The notes beneath the pieces were generated by a model. That model worked only from the letters and a program-made list of their open reading frames with translations. It was not told the DNA's origin and did no database searches. 64,000 nt of DNA from Rhizobium sp. WYCCWR10014 (GTDB taxonomy: Bacteria; Pseudomonadota; Alphaproteobacteria; Rhizobiales; Rhizobiaceae), in NCBI RefSeq assembly GCF_001657485.1, contig NZ_LXFU01000037.1:372001-436000 (forward strand). Reading direction: 5' to 3'. Below, piece after piece: positions 41,948 to 51,418 of the stretch. Position 1 is the first letter of the stretch; each line of letters begins with the position of its first letter. Made by a program: the position numbers and the translations under genes.

Positions 41948-44757
41948 ACGCCCTTCCCTTCGCTTTCGCCTATCCCGCCATTCTCGGCGCGCTCCTTGCC
42001 TTGCCGGTCATCTGGTGGCTGCTGCGGCTGACGCCGCCACGCCCGAAGACCGAAGTCTTCCCGCCGCTGAAGATCCTTGCCTCCGTGCTGAAACGCGAGG
42101 AGACGCCGGCGCAAAGCCCATGGTGGCTGACGCTGCTGCGCATGCTGCTCGCCGCCGCCATCATTCTTGCGATCGCCGATCCGGTTTTTAATCCGCGCAC
42201 CAGTTCGCTCGCATCAGGTGGCCCGCTCGTGCTCTTCGTCGACAACAGCTGGGCAGCGGCACCCGACTGGGAGCGCCGCATCCAGACCGCCGACGCGTTG
42301 ATAGATGACGCCGAATCCGCCGGCACGCCTGTGTCGATCGCCTTTACCGCCGACCCGACCAACGACGCCGTGCCCGGCACCGCTGCTGCCGCCCGCGACA
42401 AGCTGCGCGCCGCCGAGCCGCGACCGCTGGTGCCGGACCGCGAACGCGCCTTCCAGGCGCTGCGCGCCGCCCTGAACGGTATCAAGCCCGGTACCCTCGC
42501 CTTCCTGACTGACGGCGCCGCCGCCAAGCCCGACGACGCGACGGTGCGAAGGCTCGCCGAACTCCAGCCCGCCGATCTCCGCCTGATCGAGGGCGATGCC
42601 ACAAGGACGGTCGCGATCACCGCGGCCAACAATGCGGCAGATGCCATGACCGTCAAGGTTACGCGGCTCAACAGTTCGCAGGCAGCATCGGTAGCGCTGA
42701 ACACCGTCGATACCCAGGGCCGCTCGATCGCCAATGGCAGGGTGGATTTCCGCCCCGGCCAGAGCGTCGCGACGAGTTCGATCACCGCCCCCTTCGAGAT
42801 GCGCAACGATTTCGCGCGCGTCAGCGTCGACAACGGCGCGACGGCAGGCGCCGTCCACCTTCTCGACGACGCATTCAAGCGCCGCCGCGTCGTCTTGCTG
42901 TCAGGTGAAGGAGGGGATGAGTTCCAGCCGCTGCTCTCGCCGCTCTATTATATCCAGCGGGCGCTGCAACCCTATGCGGATCTGATCCAACCCGCCGATT
43001 CCGATCTTTCGGTCGCAATACCAAAACTTCTAGCCAGCAATCCCTCGATCATCATCATGGCCGATATCGGCCGGCTGCCGGAGGAGACCTACGAGCCTCT
43101 GACGCGCTGGATATCGAATGGCGGCATGCTCCTGCGTTTTGCCGGCCCGCGCATGGCGGCAGCCCCTGCGGACGATCCGCTGATCCCTGTCATCCTGCGT
43201 CAGGGAGAACGGGCACTGGGCGGCACTTTGTCCTGGAGCGAGCCCCAGTCGCTTGCCGAATTTCCGAGTTTCGGGCCTTTCGCCGGCATAGCGCGTCCCG
43301 CCGATATCGTCGTCAAGCGGCAGGTGCTTGCCGAACCGACACCCGATCTTGCCGAACGCACCTGGGCGAGCCTGGCCGACGGCACGCCACTCGTCACGAT
43401 GAAGCAGATCGCATCCGGCCAGATCGTCCTGTTTCACGTCACCGCGGAAGCGACCTGGTCCGATCTGCCGATCTCCGGCACTTTCGTCGACATGCTGCGC
43501 CACCTCCTGCAGATATCGCGCTCGGGCGGCGTGACATCCGAGGCGCGCGGCAATGCGCGTGTCTCCGAAACCCTGCCGCCATTCCGCATGCTGACGGCCA
43601 AAGGCACGCTCGTCTCCGAGACGGGATCGGCGCGGCCGCTCATTCCACAGGCCGGAGTCGAACCGACGGCGAATTTCGACAACCCTCCCGGACTCTACGG
43701 TTCGGAGGATGGTTTCACCTCCCTGAACGTGCTGCCCGAGAACGCCGAACTGAAGCCGATCGACACAACAGGGACCAATGCCGTGCGCGAAGGCCTGATC
43801 GGCGGCGAAAGCTGGTCGGCAAAACCCGCCCTCTTTCTTGCAGCCTTCCTGCTGCTCTTGGCCGATAGCCTGATCGTCCTCTTCATGAATGGCGCATTCT
43901 CGCGATTGCGCCCGGCTGTCCGCACCGCCGCGATGATCGCGGTCGCCGTCTGCGCCGGCTTTCTCATCCAACCCGGCACCCTTCACGCCGACGACTCCCA
44001 GCCCGGCGACGACCTCATCCTGCAGAGACTTGATAACACCCACCTCGCCTATGTCGTCACCGGCGAACAGGACGTGGACAATATATCCGAGCGCGGCCTC
44101 GAGGGACTGACCCAGTTCCTCACTTTTCGCACGACGCTGGAGCCGGCGCCGCCCGTCGGCATCGACCTCACCAAGGACGAGCTCTCTTTCTATCCGATCA
44201 TCTACTGGCCGGTTTCGGCAACCGCGCCGATGCCGTCGACCGCGGCGATCAGCCGTATCGACGCCTATATGCGCAATGGCGGCACCGTGCTTTTCGATAC
44301 GCGCGATCAGATCAGCGCATTGGACAATGGCGGCAATGTCAGCGCCAATGGTGAGAGGCTGCAGGCAATCCTCGCCAATCTCGACATCCCGGCGCTCGAG
44401 CCGGTACCATCAGATCACGTGCTGACGAAATCCTTCTATCTCCTGTCGAGCTTTCCCGGTCGTTATGCCGGCAGCCCTCTCTGGATCGAGGCCCGGCAGG
44501 GCGGTCAGGGGCCGAGCGAAAAATCGGCGGCGACCGCCGACGGCGTTTCGCCGATCCTGATCACCGGCAATGATTTCGCCGGCGCCTGGGCGATCGACGA
44601 AAATGGCGTACCGATATTGCCGACCGTGCCGTCGGATGAAACGCAGCGCGAATATGCCTACCGTTCCGGCGTCAACATCATGATGTATATGCTGACCGGC
44701 AACTACAAGACCGACCAGGTCCATGTTCCCGACCTCCTCGAACGGTTAGGACAATGA
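41944..44757 (+). CDS. Large BatA-like / DUF4159 membrane protein
   Basis: A 937-residue protein. The N-terminus is an aerotolerance-regulator BatA type two-helix start (YPAILGALLALPVIWWLL, then a second helix at about 60-80). A VWA-like part follows with VLFVDNSWAAAPDWERR, in which the DxSxS motif is only DNSWA. The rest is a large extracytoplasmic region, with a further helix near 630-690 and a DUF4159 domain at about 690-930. It fits an envelope complex assembled by MoxR. The exact function is unknown. Confidence 0.88.
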   Translation: MNALPFAFAYPAILGALLALPVIWWLLRLTPPRPKTEVFPPLKILASVLKREETPAQSPWWLTLLRMLLAAAIILAIADPVFNPRTSSLASGGPLVLFVDNSWAAAPDWERRIQTADALIDDAESAGTPVSIAFTADPTNDAVPGTAAAARDKLRAAEPRPLVPDRERAFQALRAALNGIKPGTLAFLTDGAAAKPDDATVRRLAELQPADLRLIEGDATRTVAITAANNAADAMTVKVTRLNSSQAASVALNTVDTQGRSIANGRVDFRPGQSVATSSITAPFEMRNDFARVSVDNGATAGAVHLLDDAFKRRRVVLLSGEGGDEFQPLLSPLYYIQRALQPYADLIQPADSDLSVAIPKLLASNPSIIIMADIGRLPEETYEPLTRWISNGGMLLRFAGPRMAAAPADDPLIPVILRQGERALGGTLSWSEPQSLAEFPSFGPFAGIARPADIVVKRQVLAEPTPDLAERTWASLADGTPLVTMKQIASGQIVLFHVTAEATWSDLPISGTFVDMLRHLLQISRSGGVTSEARGNARVSETLPPFRMLTAKGTLVSETGSARPLIPQAGVEPTANFDNPPGLYGSEDGFTSLNVLPENAELKPIDTTGTNAVREGLIGGESWSAKPALFLAAFLLLLADSLIVLFMNGAFSRLRPAVRTAAMIAVAVCAGFLIQPGTLHADDSQPGDDLILQRLDNTHLAYVVTGEQDVDNISERGLEGLTQFLTFRTTLEPAPPVGIDLTKDELSFYPIIYWPVSATAPMPSTAAISRIDAYMRNGGTVLFDTRDQISALDNGGNVSANGERLQAILANLDIPALEPVPSDHVLTKSFYLLSSFPGRYAGSPLWIEARQGGQGPSEKSAATADGVSPILITGNDFAGAWAIDENGVPILPTVPSDETQREYAYRSGVNIMMYMLTGNYKTDQVHVPDLLERLGQ

Positions 44758-44758
44758 G

Positions 44759-46828
44759 ATGACATTCGACTTTTCGCCCTTCCTGCCCTGGTCGGTTCTG
44801 GCTGCATTGGCTGTCGTCAGCGCTGTTATCGCCGCCTTCGCCATCTGGCGCGGCATTCGCGGCGCCTGGATCAGAACGCTGGCGGCACTCGCCATGCTGA
44901 CCGCCCTTGCCAATCCGGTGCTGCTGCAGGAAGATCGGGATCAGTTGTCGACGATCGTCCCGGTTCTTGTCGATCGAAGCCAGAGCCAGCAGACGCCCGA
45001 TCGCGTCAAGATGACCGACGATGCGCTTGCGGCCTTGAAGGGACAGCTCGCCCGCTTTCCCCAGATAGAGCCCCGCTTCGTCGATGTCGAAGGCGACGTC
45101 AATTCCGACGTGCCGTCCACGCGCCTGTTCGACGCGCTGTCGGCCAACATTGCCGATGTCCCGCCTGCCCGTATCGGCGGCGCCATCATGCTGACCGACG
45201 GTGAAGTCCATGATGTTCCGGGCGCCAATCAGGCGCTCGGTTTCGACGCGCCGATCCATGGCCTTGTCACCGGCAAGGCCAACGAATTCGATCGCCGCAT
45301 CGAAGTCATCAAGGGACCGCGCTTCGGTATCGTCAACGAAGAGCAGCAGGTAATCTTGCGCGTCTTCGACGACGGCCCGAGCCCCGGCGGCACGGCCGAT
45401 GTCACGGTGAAGCTGAATGGTGACGAGATCGCCACCCTGCAGGCGACGCCCGGGCAGGATACGCCCTTCTCCTTCAAGGTGCCGGGTGGCGGCAGCAATG
45501 TGCTCGAATTCTCGGTCGCAGCACTTCCCGGCGAAGTCACCACTGCCAACAACCGCGCCGTCCATGTCATCGACGGCATCCGCCAGAATCTCCGCGTCCT
45601 GCTTGTCTCCGGCGAGCCGCATGCCGGCGAGCGCGCCTGGCGCAACCTGCTGAAATCAGATGCCTCGGTCGATCTCGTCCACTTCACCATCCTGCGTCCG
45701 CCGGAAAAGCAGGACGGCACGCCGATCAACGAGCTGTCGCTGATCGCCTTCCCGACGCGCGAGCTCTTCGTCGACAAGATCAAGGATTTCGACCTGATCA
45801 TCTTTGATCGCTACCAGCACCGCGGCGTGCTGCCGCTGCTCTATTACGATTACATCGCGCAATATGTCGACAACGGCGGAGCGCTGCTGATCGCCGCCGG
45901 TCCCGAGCATGCCGGCCCCGATTCCATTGCGCTGACGCCGCTTTCCTCGGTCCTGCCCGCAACGCCCACCGGAGAGATGATCGAGAAGGCCTTCTATCCT
46001 CGCCTTTCCGAGGAAGGCCGCAAACATCCCGTCACGCGCGGCCTTGATGGTTCGGGCGAGGACCCGCCGCATTGGGGCCGCTGGTTCCGCAGCGTCGATG
46101 TCGACCGGCCGCAGGGCGAGACGATCATGCTCGGCGCCGACAACCACCCGCTGCTGGTGCTGAACCGCGCCGGCCAGGGCCGCGTCGCCATGCTGCTTTC
46201 CGATCAGGGCTGGCTCTGGGCCCGCGGCTTCGAAGGCGGCGGTCCGAACGTTTCGCTCTATCGCCGTATCGCCCATTGGCTGATGAAGGAGCCGGCGCTC
46301 GAGGAAGAAGCGCTGACGGCGCGCGCCTCCGGCCGGACCCTTGAGGTCACGCGCCAGACGATCGGCGACAATCCCGGCAATGCCACCGTGCGTTATCCCT
46401 CCGGCAAGACCGAAACCCTGCCGCTCACCCAGTCCGAACCGGGGCTCTACAAGGCCGAGAAGAGGATGGACGAAATCGGTCTCTTCGAAATCCGCAACGG
46501 CAGGCTGTCGACGCTTGTCCATATCGGCGCCGTCGACGCACCGGAATTCAAGGCGATGATCTCGACGACCGATGTACTGCAGCCGGTCGCCGACAGAAGC
46601 AAGGGTCTCGTCGCCCGCGTCTCCAATGCAAATGGCGCGATCTCCGTGCCGCCGATCCTGCCGGTGCGCGGCCAGGTCCGCGTCTCTGACAACGATCGCA
46701 TGATGATCCGCATGACCAACGAGACGGTCTTGAAGGGCATCAACACGCTGCCGCTCTTTGCCGGTTTCGCCGGCGTCGGCATCCTGCTGCTCGCCTTCGG
46801 CGCCATGTGGTGGCGCGAAGGGCGCTGA
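44759..46828 (+). CDS. Large membrane protein of the MoxR operon, VWA-like
   Basis: A 689-residue protein with two N-terminal helices (VLAALAVVSAVIAAFAIWR and LAALAMLTALANPVLLQ), a VWA-like start PVLVDRSQSQQTPDR with a DxSxS motif (D-R-S-Q-S), a large periplasmic part with a glutamine amidotransferase-like fold (LLIAAGPEHAGPDSI), and a C-terminal helix LFAGFAGVGILLLAFGAMW. It begins one base after the DUF4159 stop. Together with the upstream three genes it forms a typical alphaproteobacterial operon whose role is not established. Confidence 0.88.
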   Translation: MTFDFSPFLPWSVLAALAVVSAVIAAFAIWRGIRGAWIRTLAALAMLTALANPVLLQEDRDQLSTIVPVLVDRSQSQQTPDRVKMTDDALAALKGQLARFPQIEPRFVDVEGDVNSDVPSTRLFDALSANIADVPPARIGGAIMLTDGEVHDVPGANQALGFDAPIHGLVTGKANEFDRRIEVIKGPRFGIVNEEQQVILRVFDDGPSPGGTADVTVKLNGDEIATLQATPGQDTPFSFKVPGGGSNVLEFSVAALPGEVTTANNRAVHVIDGIRQNLRVLLVSGEPHAGERAWRNLLKSDASVDLVHFTILRPPEKQDGTPINELSLIAFPTRELFVDKIKDFDLIIFDRYQHRGVLPLLYYDYIAQYVDNGGALLIAAGPEHAGPDSIALTPLSSVLPATPTGEMIEKAFYPRLSEEGRKHPVTRGLDGSGEDPPHWGRWFRSVDVDRPQGETIMLGADNHPLLVLNRAGQGRVAMLLSDQGWLWARGFEGGGPNVSLYRRIAHWLMKEPALEEEALTARASGRTLEVTRQTIGDNPGNATVRYPSGKTETLPLTQSEPGLYKAEKRMDEIGLFEIRNGRLSTLVHIGAVDAPEFKAMISTTDVLQPVADRSKGLVARVSNANGAISVPPILPVRGQVRVSDNDRMMIRMTNETVLKGINTLPLFAGFAGVGILLLAFGAMWWREGR

Positions 46829-46832
46829 TCTC

Positions 46833-47248
46833 ATGCCCGAATTCGAGCTCACCGCCTCGCCCTCGCCGGAGGAACTGGCAGTGATCACCGATGCGCTCTC
46901 GGCCTTCAACAACGCCGATGTCGGCCCATCGGATCGCCGGCCGCTCGCGGTCCTCATCCGCGATACCGACGGCAAGGTGACGGGCGGTCTTTCAGGCTTC
47001 ACCGCCTGGGGCTGGCTGTTCACCCAGATGCTCTATATTCCCGATACGTTGCGCGGCACGGGTATCGCCGGCAATATCCTCGCAAAGGCGGAAGAAGAGG
47101 CGAGAGCCAGGGGGTGCGGCGGCGCCTGGATCGACACGTTCAGCCCGGAAGCCCTGCGCGTCTACTGCGTCAGGGTTATGAAATTTTCGGAGAACTTAAG
47201 GATTTCCCGGAGGGCCGCACGCGCAGCTTCCTCCGGAAAGGTCTCTAG
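46833..47248 (+). pseudogene. GNAT acetyltransferase, frameshifted near its 3' end
   Basis: The first 111 codons encode a GNAT domain with LYIPDTLRGTGIAGNILAKAEEEARARGC and DTFSPEALRVY. The frame then goes into CVRVMKFSEN and beyond, which is unlike the family, and does not end until past 48000. Dropping back one base at about 47164-47167 restores LRQGYEIFGELKDFPEGRTR followed by SFLRKGL and a stop at 47246-47248, which is the normal end of the domain. So one base has been lost. It may be a real mutation or a sequence error. Confidence 0.85.
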
Positions 47249-47259
47249 CGAATTGAGAG

Positions 47260-47299
47260 TTAGAGCACTGTGCGTCCGGAAGGACGCACAGTGCTCTAA
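47260..47299. repeat. Long perfect palindrome between convergent GNAT genes
   Basis: Arms TTAGAGCACTGTGCGTCC and GGACGCACAGTGCTCTAA are perfect over 18 bases with a GGAA loop. It lies between the broken and the intact GNAT gene and could terminate both. Wording and form are like the dispersed palindromes of rhizobia. Confidence 0.75.
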
Positions 47300-47300
47300 A

Positions 47301-47801
47301 TCATTCGCGCCAGGCGATCGTGCCCTTCAGCCGCGTGTGCACGCCCTCGGCGATCGGAACAACGAGCACACGGCCGGGATCGACCGGGCCTGGAAAAGAC
47401 AGCGCGTTATAGGCGACCTTCTCGAAGCCGAGCGGGCCGTAATAGGGTGGATCGCCGACGAGGATGACGGCTTCCGAGCCCTTGCGTCTTGCCGCCTCCA
47501 CCGCAATCCGCACCAGTTCCCGGCCGATGCCCTTGTTCTTGTGAGAGGGGCGGACGGCGAGCGGGCCGAGCAGATGGCCCTTCACCGTGCCGGCCAGCAC
47601 CGGCGTCATGCGCACGGAGGCGATCGTCTCACCGTTATCGGTGCAGATGAAGGAAAGCGACAGATCATGAGGCCCCTGCTCACGGATGCGCGCGGCAGCG
47701 CGCGTGAAGCGGCCCGGACCGAAGGCTTCTTCGTTGATGTGTTCGATGGCGGCGTCATGAGACGCGTCTTCAGTGAGGTAGACGAGATCGTGCTTGTACA
47801 T
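47301..47801 (-). CDS. GNAT family N-acetyltransferase
   Basis: A 166-residue GNAT with motif A LGPLAVRPSHKNKGIGRELV (K-N-K-G-I-G binds the CoA pyrophosphate) and VGDPPYYGPLGFEKV. This type resembles YhbS-like acetyltransferases. The frame is open for another 80 codons upstream, but that part is not domain-like; MYKHDLVYL is taken as the start although its ribosome site is weak. The substrate is unknown. It converges on the broken GNAT gene. Confidence 0.82.
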   Translation of the reverse strand: MYKHDLVYLTEDASHDAAIEHINEEAFGPGRFTRAAARIREQGPHDLSLSFICTDNGETIASVRMTPVLAGTVKGHLLGPLAVRPSHKNKGIGRELVRIAVEAARRKGSEAVILVGDPPYYGPLGFEKVAYNALSFPGPVDPGRVLVVPIAEGVHTRLKGTIAWRE

Positions 47802-48058
47802 GATGACAGAAACCGGATGGACAGATTGATGGGTCTCGAACACGCCTTGGGCGTTCGGGAGCATCAGCGTCGTCGCGGGTTTCTGGAAATGAACATCAGG
47901 CAGGGGTCCGAAAATCGTGAACAGGCCGATAGCAGGAAAAATTTCCGCCGTCCAACGCAAAATGCGCGACGTGACGCACTGTTCAATCTTTGCCGCCTGT
48001 AAAGCCCTGCCATCTGCGATATCTTCCGTTCCAACACGCAATCAAGGGAATGAAGATC

Positions 48059-49045
48059 ATGGGAATGCTGGTGGACGGCGTCTGGCATGACGCCTGGTAC
48101 GACACGAAGGAGAGCAAGGGCCATTTCAAGCGGCAGCCCTCACAGTTTCGCAACTGGGTGACATCGGACGGTGGGGCCGGCCCTTCCGGCAGCGGCGGCT
48201 TCAAGGCCGAGGCTGGGCGTTACCATCTTTATGTCTCGCTCGCCTGCCCCTGGGCGCATCGCACGCTGATCTTCCGCAAGCTGAAGAAGCTCGAAGAGCT
48301 GATCTCGGTCTCCGTCGTCGATCCGCTGATGGTCGAGAACGGCTGGGAATTTAAGGTCGGCGACGGCGCCACCGGCGATCACCTCTTCGGAGCGTCCGCG
48401 CTTTGGCAGATTTATGTCAGGGACGATCCGCACTATTCCGGCCGCGTCACCGTTCCCGTGCTCTGGGACAAGAAGACCGGCACGATCGTCAGCAACGAAT
48501 CCGCCGAGATCATCCGCATGTTCAACAGTGCCTTCGACGGGCTGACCGGCTCGACAGCTGATTTCTATCCCGAGGACCTTCGCGCCGACATCGATGCACT
48601 GAACGCCACCATCTACGACACAGTCAACAACGGCGTCTACAAAGCGGGCTTTGCCACCACCCAGGAAGCCTATGAGGAAAATGTCGGCAAGCTGTTCGAA
48701 ACACTCGACACGCTCGACGAACGCCTCGGCAAGGGCCGCTACCTCTTCGGCAACAGATTGACCGAGGCCGACTGGCGCCTGTTCACCACGCTGGTGCGCT
48801 TCGACCCCGTCTATGTCGGCCATTTCAAGTGCAACATCCGCCGCATCGCCGATTACCGCAACCTGCCTAGCTATCTGCGCGACCTCTACCAGACGGCAGG
48901 CGTGGCCGAGACGGTGAACCTCAACCACATCAAGCAGCATTACTACCGCAGCCACAAGACGATCAATCCGACCGGCATCGTCCCCGTCGGTCCGGCGCTC
49001 GATCTCGACAGCCCGCATGGCCGCGCCAGGCTAAATGCCGCCTGA
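48059..49045 (+). CDS. Glutathionyl-hydroquinone reductase / GST family protein
   Basis: The 328-residue protein has the Xi-class GST pattern: YVSLACPWAHRTLIFRKLKK, with the catalytic Cys in CPWAH, TVPVLWDKKTGTIVSNESAEI for glutathione binding, and the C-terminal helical domain with RLTEADWRLFTTLVRFDPVY. Such enzymes reduce glutathionyl-hydroquinones with glutathione in the cytoplasm. I take the second of three close ATGs because AAGGGA is 9 bases upstream. Confidence 0.93.
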   Translation: MGMLVDGVWHDAWYDTKESKGHFKRQPSQFRNWVTSDGGAGPSGSGGFKAEAGRYHLYVSLACPWAHRTLIFRKLKKLEELISVSVVDPLMVENGWEFKVGDGATGDHLFGASALWQIYVRDDPHYSGRVTVPVLWDKKTGTIVSNESAEIIRMFNSAFDGLTGSTADFYPEDLRADIDALNATIYDTVNNGVYKAGFATTQEAYEENVGKLFETLDTLDERLGKGRYLFGNRLTEADWRLFTTLVRFDPVYVGHFKCNIRRIADYRNLPSYLRDLYQTAGVAETVNLNHIKQHYYRSHKTINPTGIVPVGPALDLDSPHGRARLNAA

Positions 49046-49051
49046 TACTTC

Positions 49052-49531
49052 TTACCAGCGGTGATCGGGCTCCCGCTCGCCCCGAAGCTCGGCGAGGCGG
49101 CGATGCGTCGCCTTGGTCGTGCCCTCGGGCAGGCTGTCGAGGAAAAAGAAGCCGCTGTCGGATATCTCCCAGTCCGGCGGCCGCGGCGCCGTCTGCTCGA
49201 CGGTCGCCCGGTAGAAGACGACATGGTCGCGCCTTGTGGTCGTGGTATTGAAATAGACCTGGAACAGCTGCGGCTTGCCGATGATCCTGAGGTTGCCCTC
49301 CTCGCGCAATTCCTTGACGAGCGCTTCCTCGACTGTCTCGTTGCGCTCCAGCCCGCCGCCCGGCATATGCCAGCCGCCGATATAGCTGTGGCGCACGAGA
49401 AAGATGCGCCCCTCTGCATCGAAACAGGCGGCCCGCACGCCCACAGTCATGCTGCGGACGAAACTGAAATAGACATGCAGCAGGCGCAACGCCAGCCTCG
49501 TGTAGAGGGGCCTGTTCTCTTTATCCACCAT
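49052..49531 (-). CDS. NUDIX hydrolase
   Basis: A 159-residue NUDIX protein with WHMPGGGLERNETVEEALVK and ELREEGNL as the box (GxxxxxE.. REL.EE), with one difference: the last residue of the usual REUXEEXGU is Gly as normal. The substrate specificity is unclear; the end region PEGTTKATHRRLAELRGE is typical of the group with a short C-terminal helix. The gene converges on the GST gene with a 6-base gap. Confidence 0.85.
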   Translation of the reverse strand: MVDKENRPLYTRLALRLLHVYFSFVRSMTVGVRAACFDAEGRIFLVRHSYIGGWHMPGGGLERNETVEEALVKELREEGNLRIIGKPQLFQVYFNTTTTRRDHVVFYRATVEQTAPRPPDWEISDSGFFFLDSLPEGTTKATHRRLAELRGEREPDHRW

Positions 49532-49601
49532 CGCTCCGTTTCAGCTCTTCATCGCGCCGGATGTGTTTGATTTGTCAATAAGCTGGTCTATGTCTCGTAG
49601 C

Positions 49602-50510
49602 ATGTTCAAGCTCGCGCATATCTCCGACGTCCACCTCGGGCCGTTGCCCAGTCTTTCCATTCAAGAGCTGTTTTCTAAACGCATAACAGGCTTTGTGAAC
49701 TGGCATCGAAATCGACGCAAGCACCTTTTCGGCAGCACGTTGGATCTGCTGCTCGACGATATTCGCGCCCATCAGGCCGATCACGTGGCCGTCACCGGCG
49801 ACCTCGTCAATCTGGCGAGCGGTATTGAGATTCGCGCCGCCGCTGCATGGCTGCGCGCGCTCGGCGATCCCGCAGACACGTCGGTCGTTCCCGGCAATCA
49901 TGACGCCTATGTGCCAGGCGCCTATGAGAAGACGATGCGCGCCTGGTACGATTACGTCCGCGGCGATCTCGCTCCGCCGCAATGGCAGGACGACCGCCAT
50001 ATCTTCCCCTATCTGCGCGTCCGCGGCAAAGTCGCGATTGTCGGCTGTTCGACCGCGGTCGCCACTCCGCCCTTCGCCGCCTCTGGCTTTTTCGGCGCGC
50101 GACAGGCCCGCGATACTGTCAACATACTGCGTGCGGCTGGCGAAGCCGGTCTCTTCCGGGTGGTCATGATCCATCACCCGCCGATCCGCGGCGCCACGGC
50201 CTTCTACAAACGGATGATCGGCATCCGCCGCTTCGCTGCCGTGATTTCGACGGGCGGCGCCGAACTCGTGCTGCACGGCCATACGCACCTGAACACGCTG
50301 CATTGGCTGCGCGGCCAGATGCAGCCAGTGCCGGTCGTCGGCATCGCCTCTGCCTCGCAGGGACCGGGCAGCATCAAGCCGCCCGCCGCCTACAACCTCT
50401 TCTCCATCGATGGCTCTCCCGGCGCCTGGGAGCTCAGCGGCGAGCGCTTCAGCCTCAACAGGGCCGGCGACGCGGTGATGCCGGAAAGCGCCGATATTTT
50501 CGCGCCTTAG
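49602..50510 (+). CDS. Metallophosphoesterase
   Basis: A calcineurin-like phosphoesterase of 302 residues. All five motif blocks are seen: ISDVHLG (D-x-H), AVTGDLVN (GD), VVPGNHDAY (GNHD), MIHHPP and LHGHTHLN (GHxH). It should bind two metals and cleave phosphomono- or diesters. An ATG 12 bases upstream in the same frame is an alternative start. It is preceded by the divergent NUDIX gene and followed by 160 bases before the TPR gene. Confidence 0.9.
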   Translation: MFKLAHISDVHLGPLPSLSIQELFSKRITGFVNWHRNRRKHLFGSTLDLLLDDIRAHQADHVAVTGDLVNLASGIEIRAAAAWLRALGDPADTSVVPGNHDAYVPGAYEKTMRAWYDYVRGDLAPPQWQDDRHIFPYLRVRGKVAIVGCSTAVATPPFAASGFFGARQARDTVNILRAAGEAGLFRVVMIHHPPIRGATAFYKRMIGIRRFAAVISTGGAELVLHGHTHLNTLHWLRGQMQPVPVVGIASASQGPGSIKPPAAYNLFSIDGSPGAWELSGERFSLNRAGDAVMPESADIFAP

Positions 50511-50669
50511 CGCTGGTTCCTAGCTCTTTTTGTGCGGCACTTGAATCGATCTGCGAGGACATCAGTCCACCGTCGCAACATTTGCCATAGAGGTTGCTTA
50601 CCCTCTTGGTATTTTTAGTGGTAAGCGTACAATCCGAGCAACTGCATTGCCTGAGAACGGAGCGCGCCG

Positions 50670-51230
50670 ATGATTTCTTCTTTCCGCCACCTGTCCAGAC
50701 TTTCGCTCGCCGCCGGCTTTGCCTTTGGCATCGCCACGGCCGCCTTCGCGGCTGGCGACAGCAACGATGACACCAATCCGCCGCCGAAGACCCAGACGAC
50801 CAAGACCTGCACCGGCGGGAAGGTTTGGGACAAGGCCAAGAAGGAATGTGTCAACCCGAAGAAGAGCAGCTTCAACGACGACGATCTCTATCAGTTCGCC
50901 CGCGAATTTGCCTATGCCGGCCAGTATGACAACGCCATCACGGTGCTCAATCTCGCTCGCAACCAGAACGACCCGCGCGTCCTGAACTATCTCGGCTACG
51001 CCAACCGCAAGGCCGGCCGCATGGAGCTCGGCATGTCCTACTACCGCAAGGCGCTGCAGGCGGACGAGAATTATATCCTCGCCCGCTCCTATATGGGCAT
51101 GGCGCTGGTGGAACAGGGAGACATCCAGGGCGCTCGCGTCCAGCTTGTCGAAATCCGTGATCGTGGCGGCGAAGGCACCTGGGCCTATCGCTCCCTGCTG
51201 CAAAGCTTGAACGGCTACAAAACATATTGA
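50670..51230 (+). CDS. Exported TPR-repeat protein
   Basis: A 186-residue protein with a signal peptide SLAAGFAFGIATAAFAAG, a Cys-pair motif KTCTGGKVWDKAKKECVNPK that may form a disulfide, and two to three TPR-like helix pairs (QFAREFAYAGQYDNAITVL, RVLNYLGYANRKAGRMELG, SYYRKALQADENYILARSY). It should act in the periplasm as a protein-interaction module. It is followed after about 190 bases by the sigma factor gene on the same strand. Confidence 0.88.
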   Translation: MISSFRHLSRLSLAAGFAFGIATAAFAAGDSNDDTNPPPKTQTTKTCTGGKVWDKAKKECVNPKKSSFNDDDLYQFAREFAYAGQYDNAITVLNLARNQNDPRVLNYLGYANRKAGRMELGMSYYRKALQADENYILARSYMGMALVEQGDIQGARVQLVEIRDRGGEGTWAYRSLLQSLNGYKTY

Positions 51231-51418
51231 CGCAAGCTTTGCAGGCCACAATACGAAAATCCCTTGGGAAAGAGTGATGAAGACGACCGGATGCTTGCGA
51301 AGTGCAGGAGACTTGTTTCATAAAGCACATGCATCGACGGCGTCGATAAAGTCGGTTTTCGCGCCCGACGGCGAACCCTTCGTCCGCGAAACCATTGTGA
51401 ATGCTTCTTGGATAGACA

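Noticed and set aside
45656..47023. Long minus-strand frame opposite the MoxR operon's last gene
   Set aside because: Shadow; the plus-strand protein is continuous and coupled to its operon.
46758..48002. A 414-codon frame that would join the GNAT gene to downstream sequence
   Set aside because: Only the first part is a GNAT domain; the remainder is antisense to another acetyltransferase, so the length is an effect of the frameshift.
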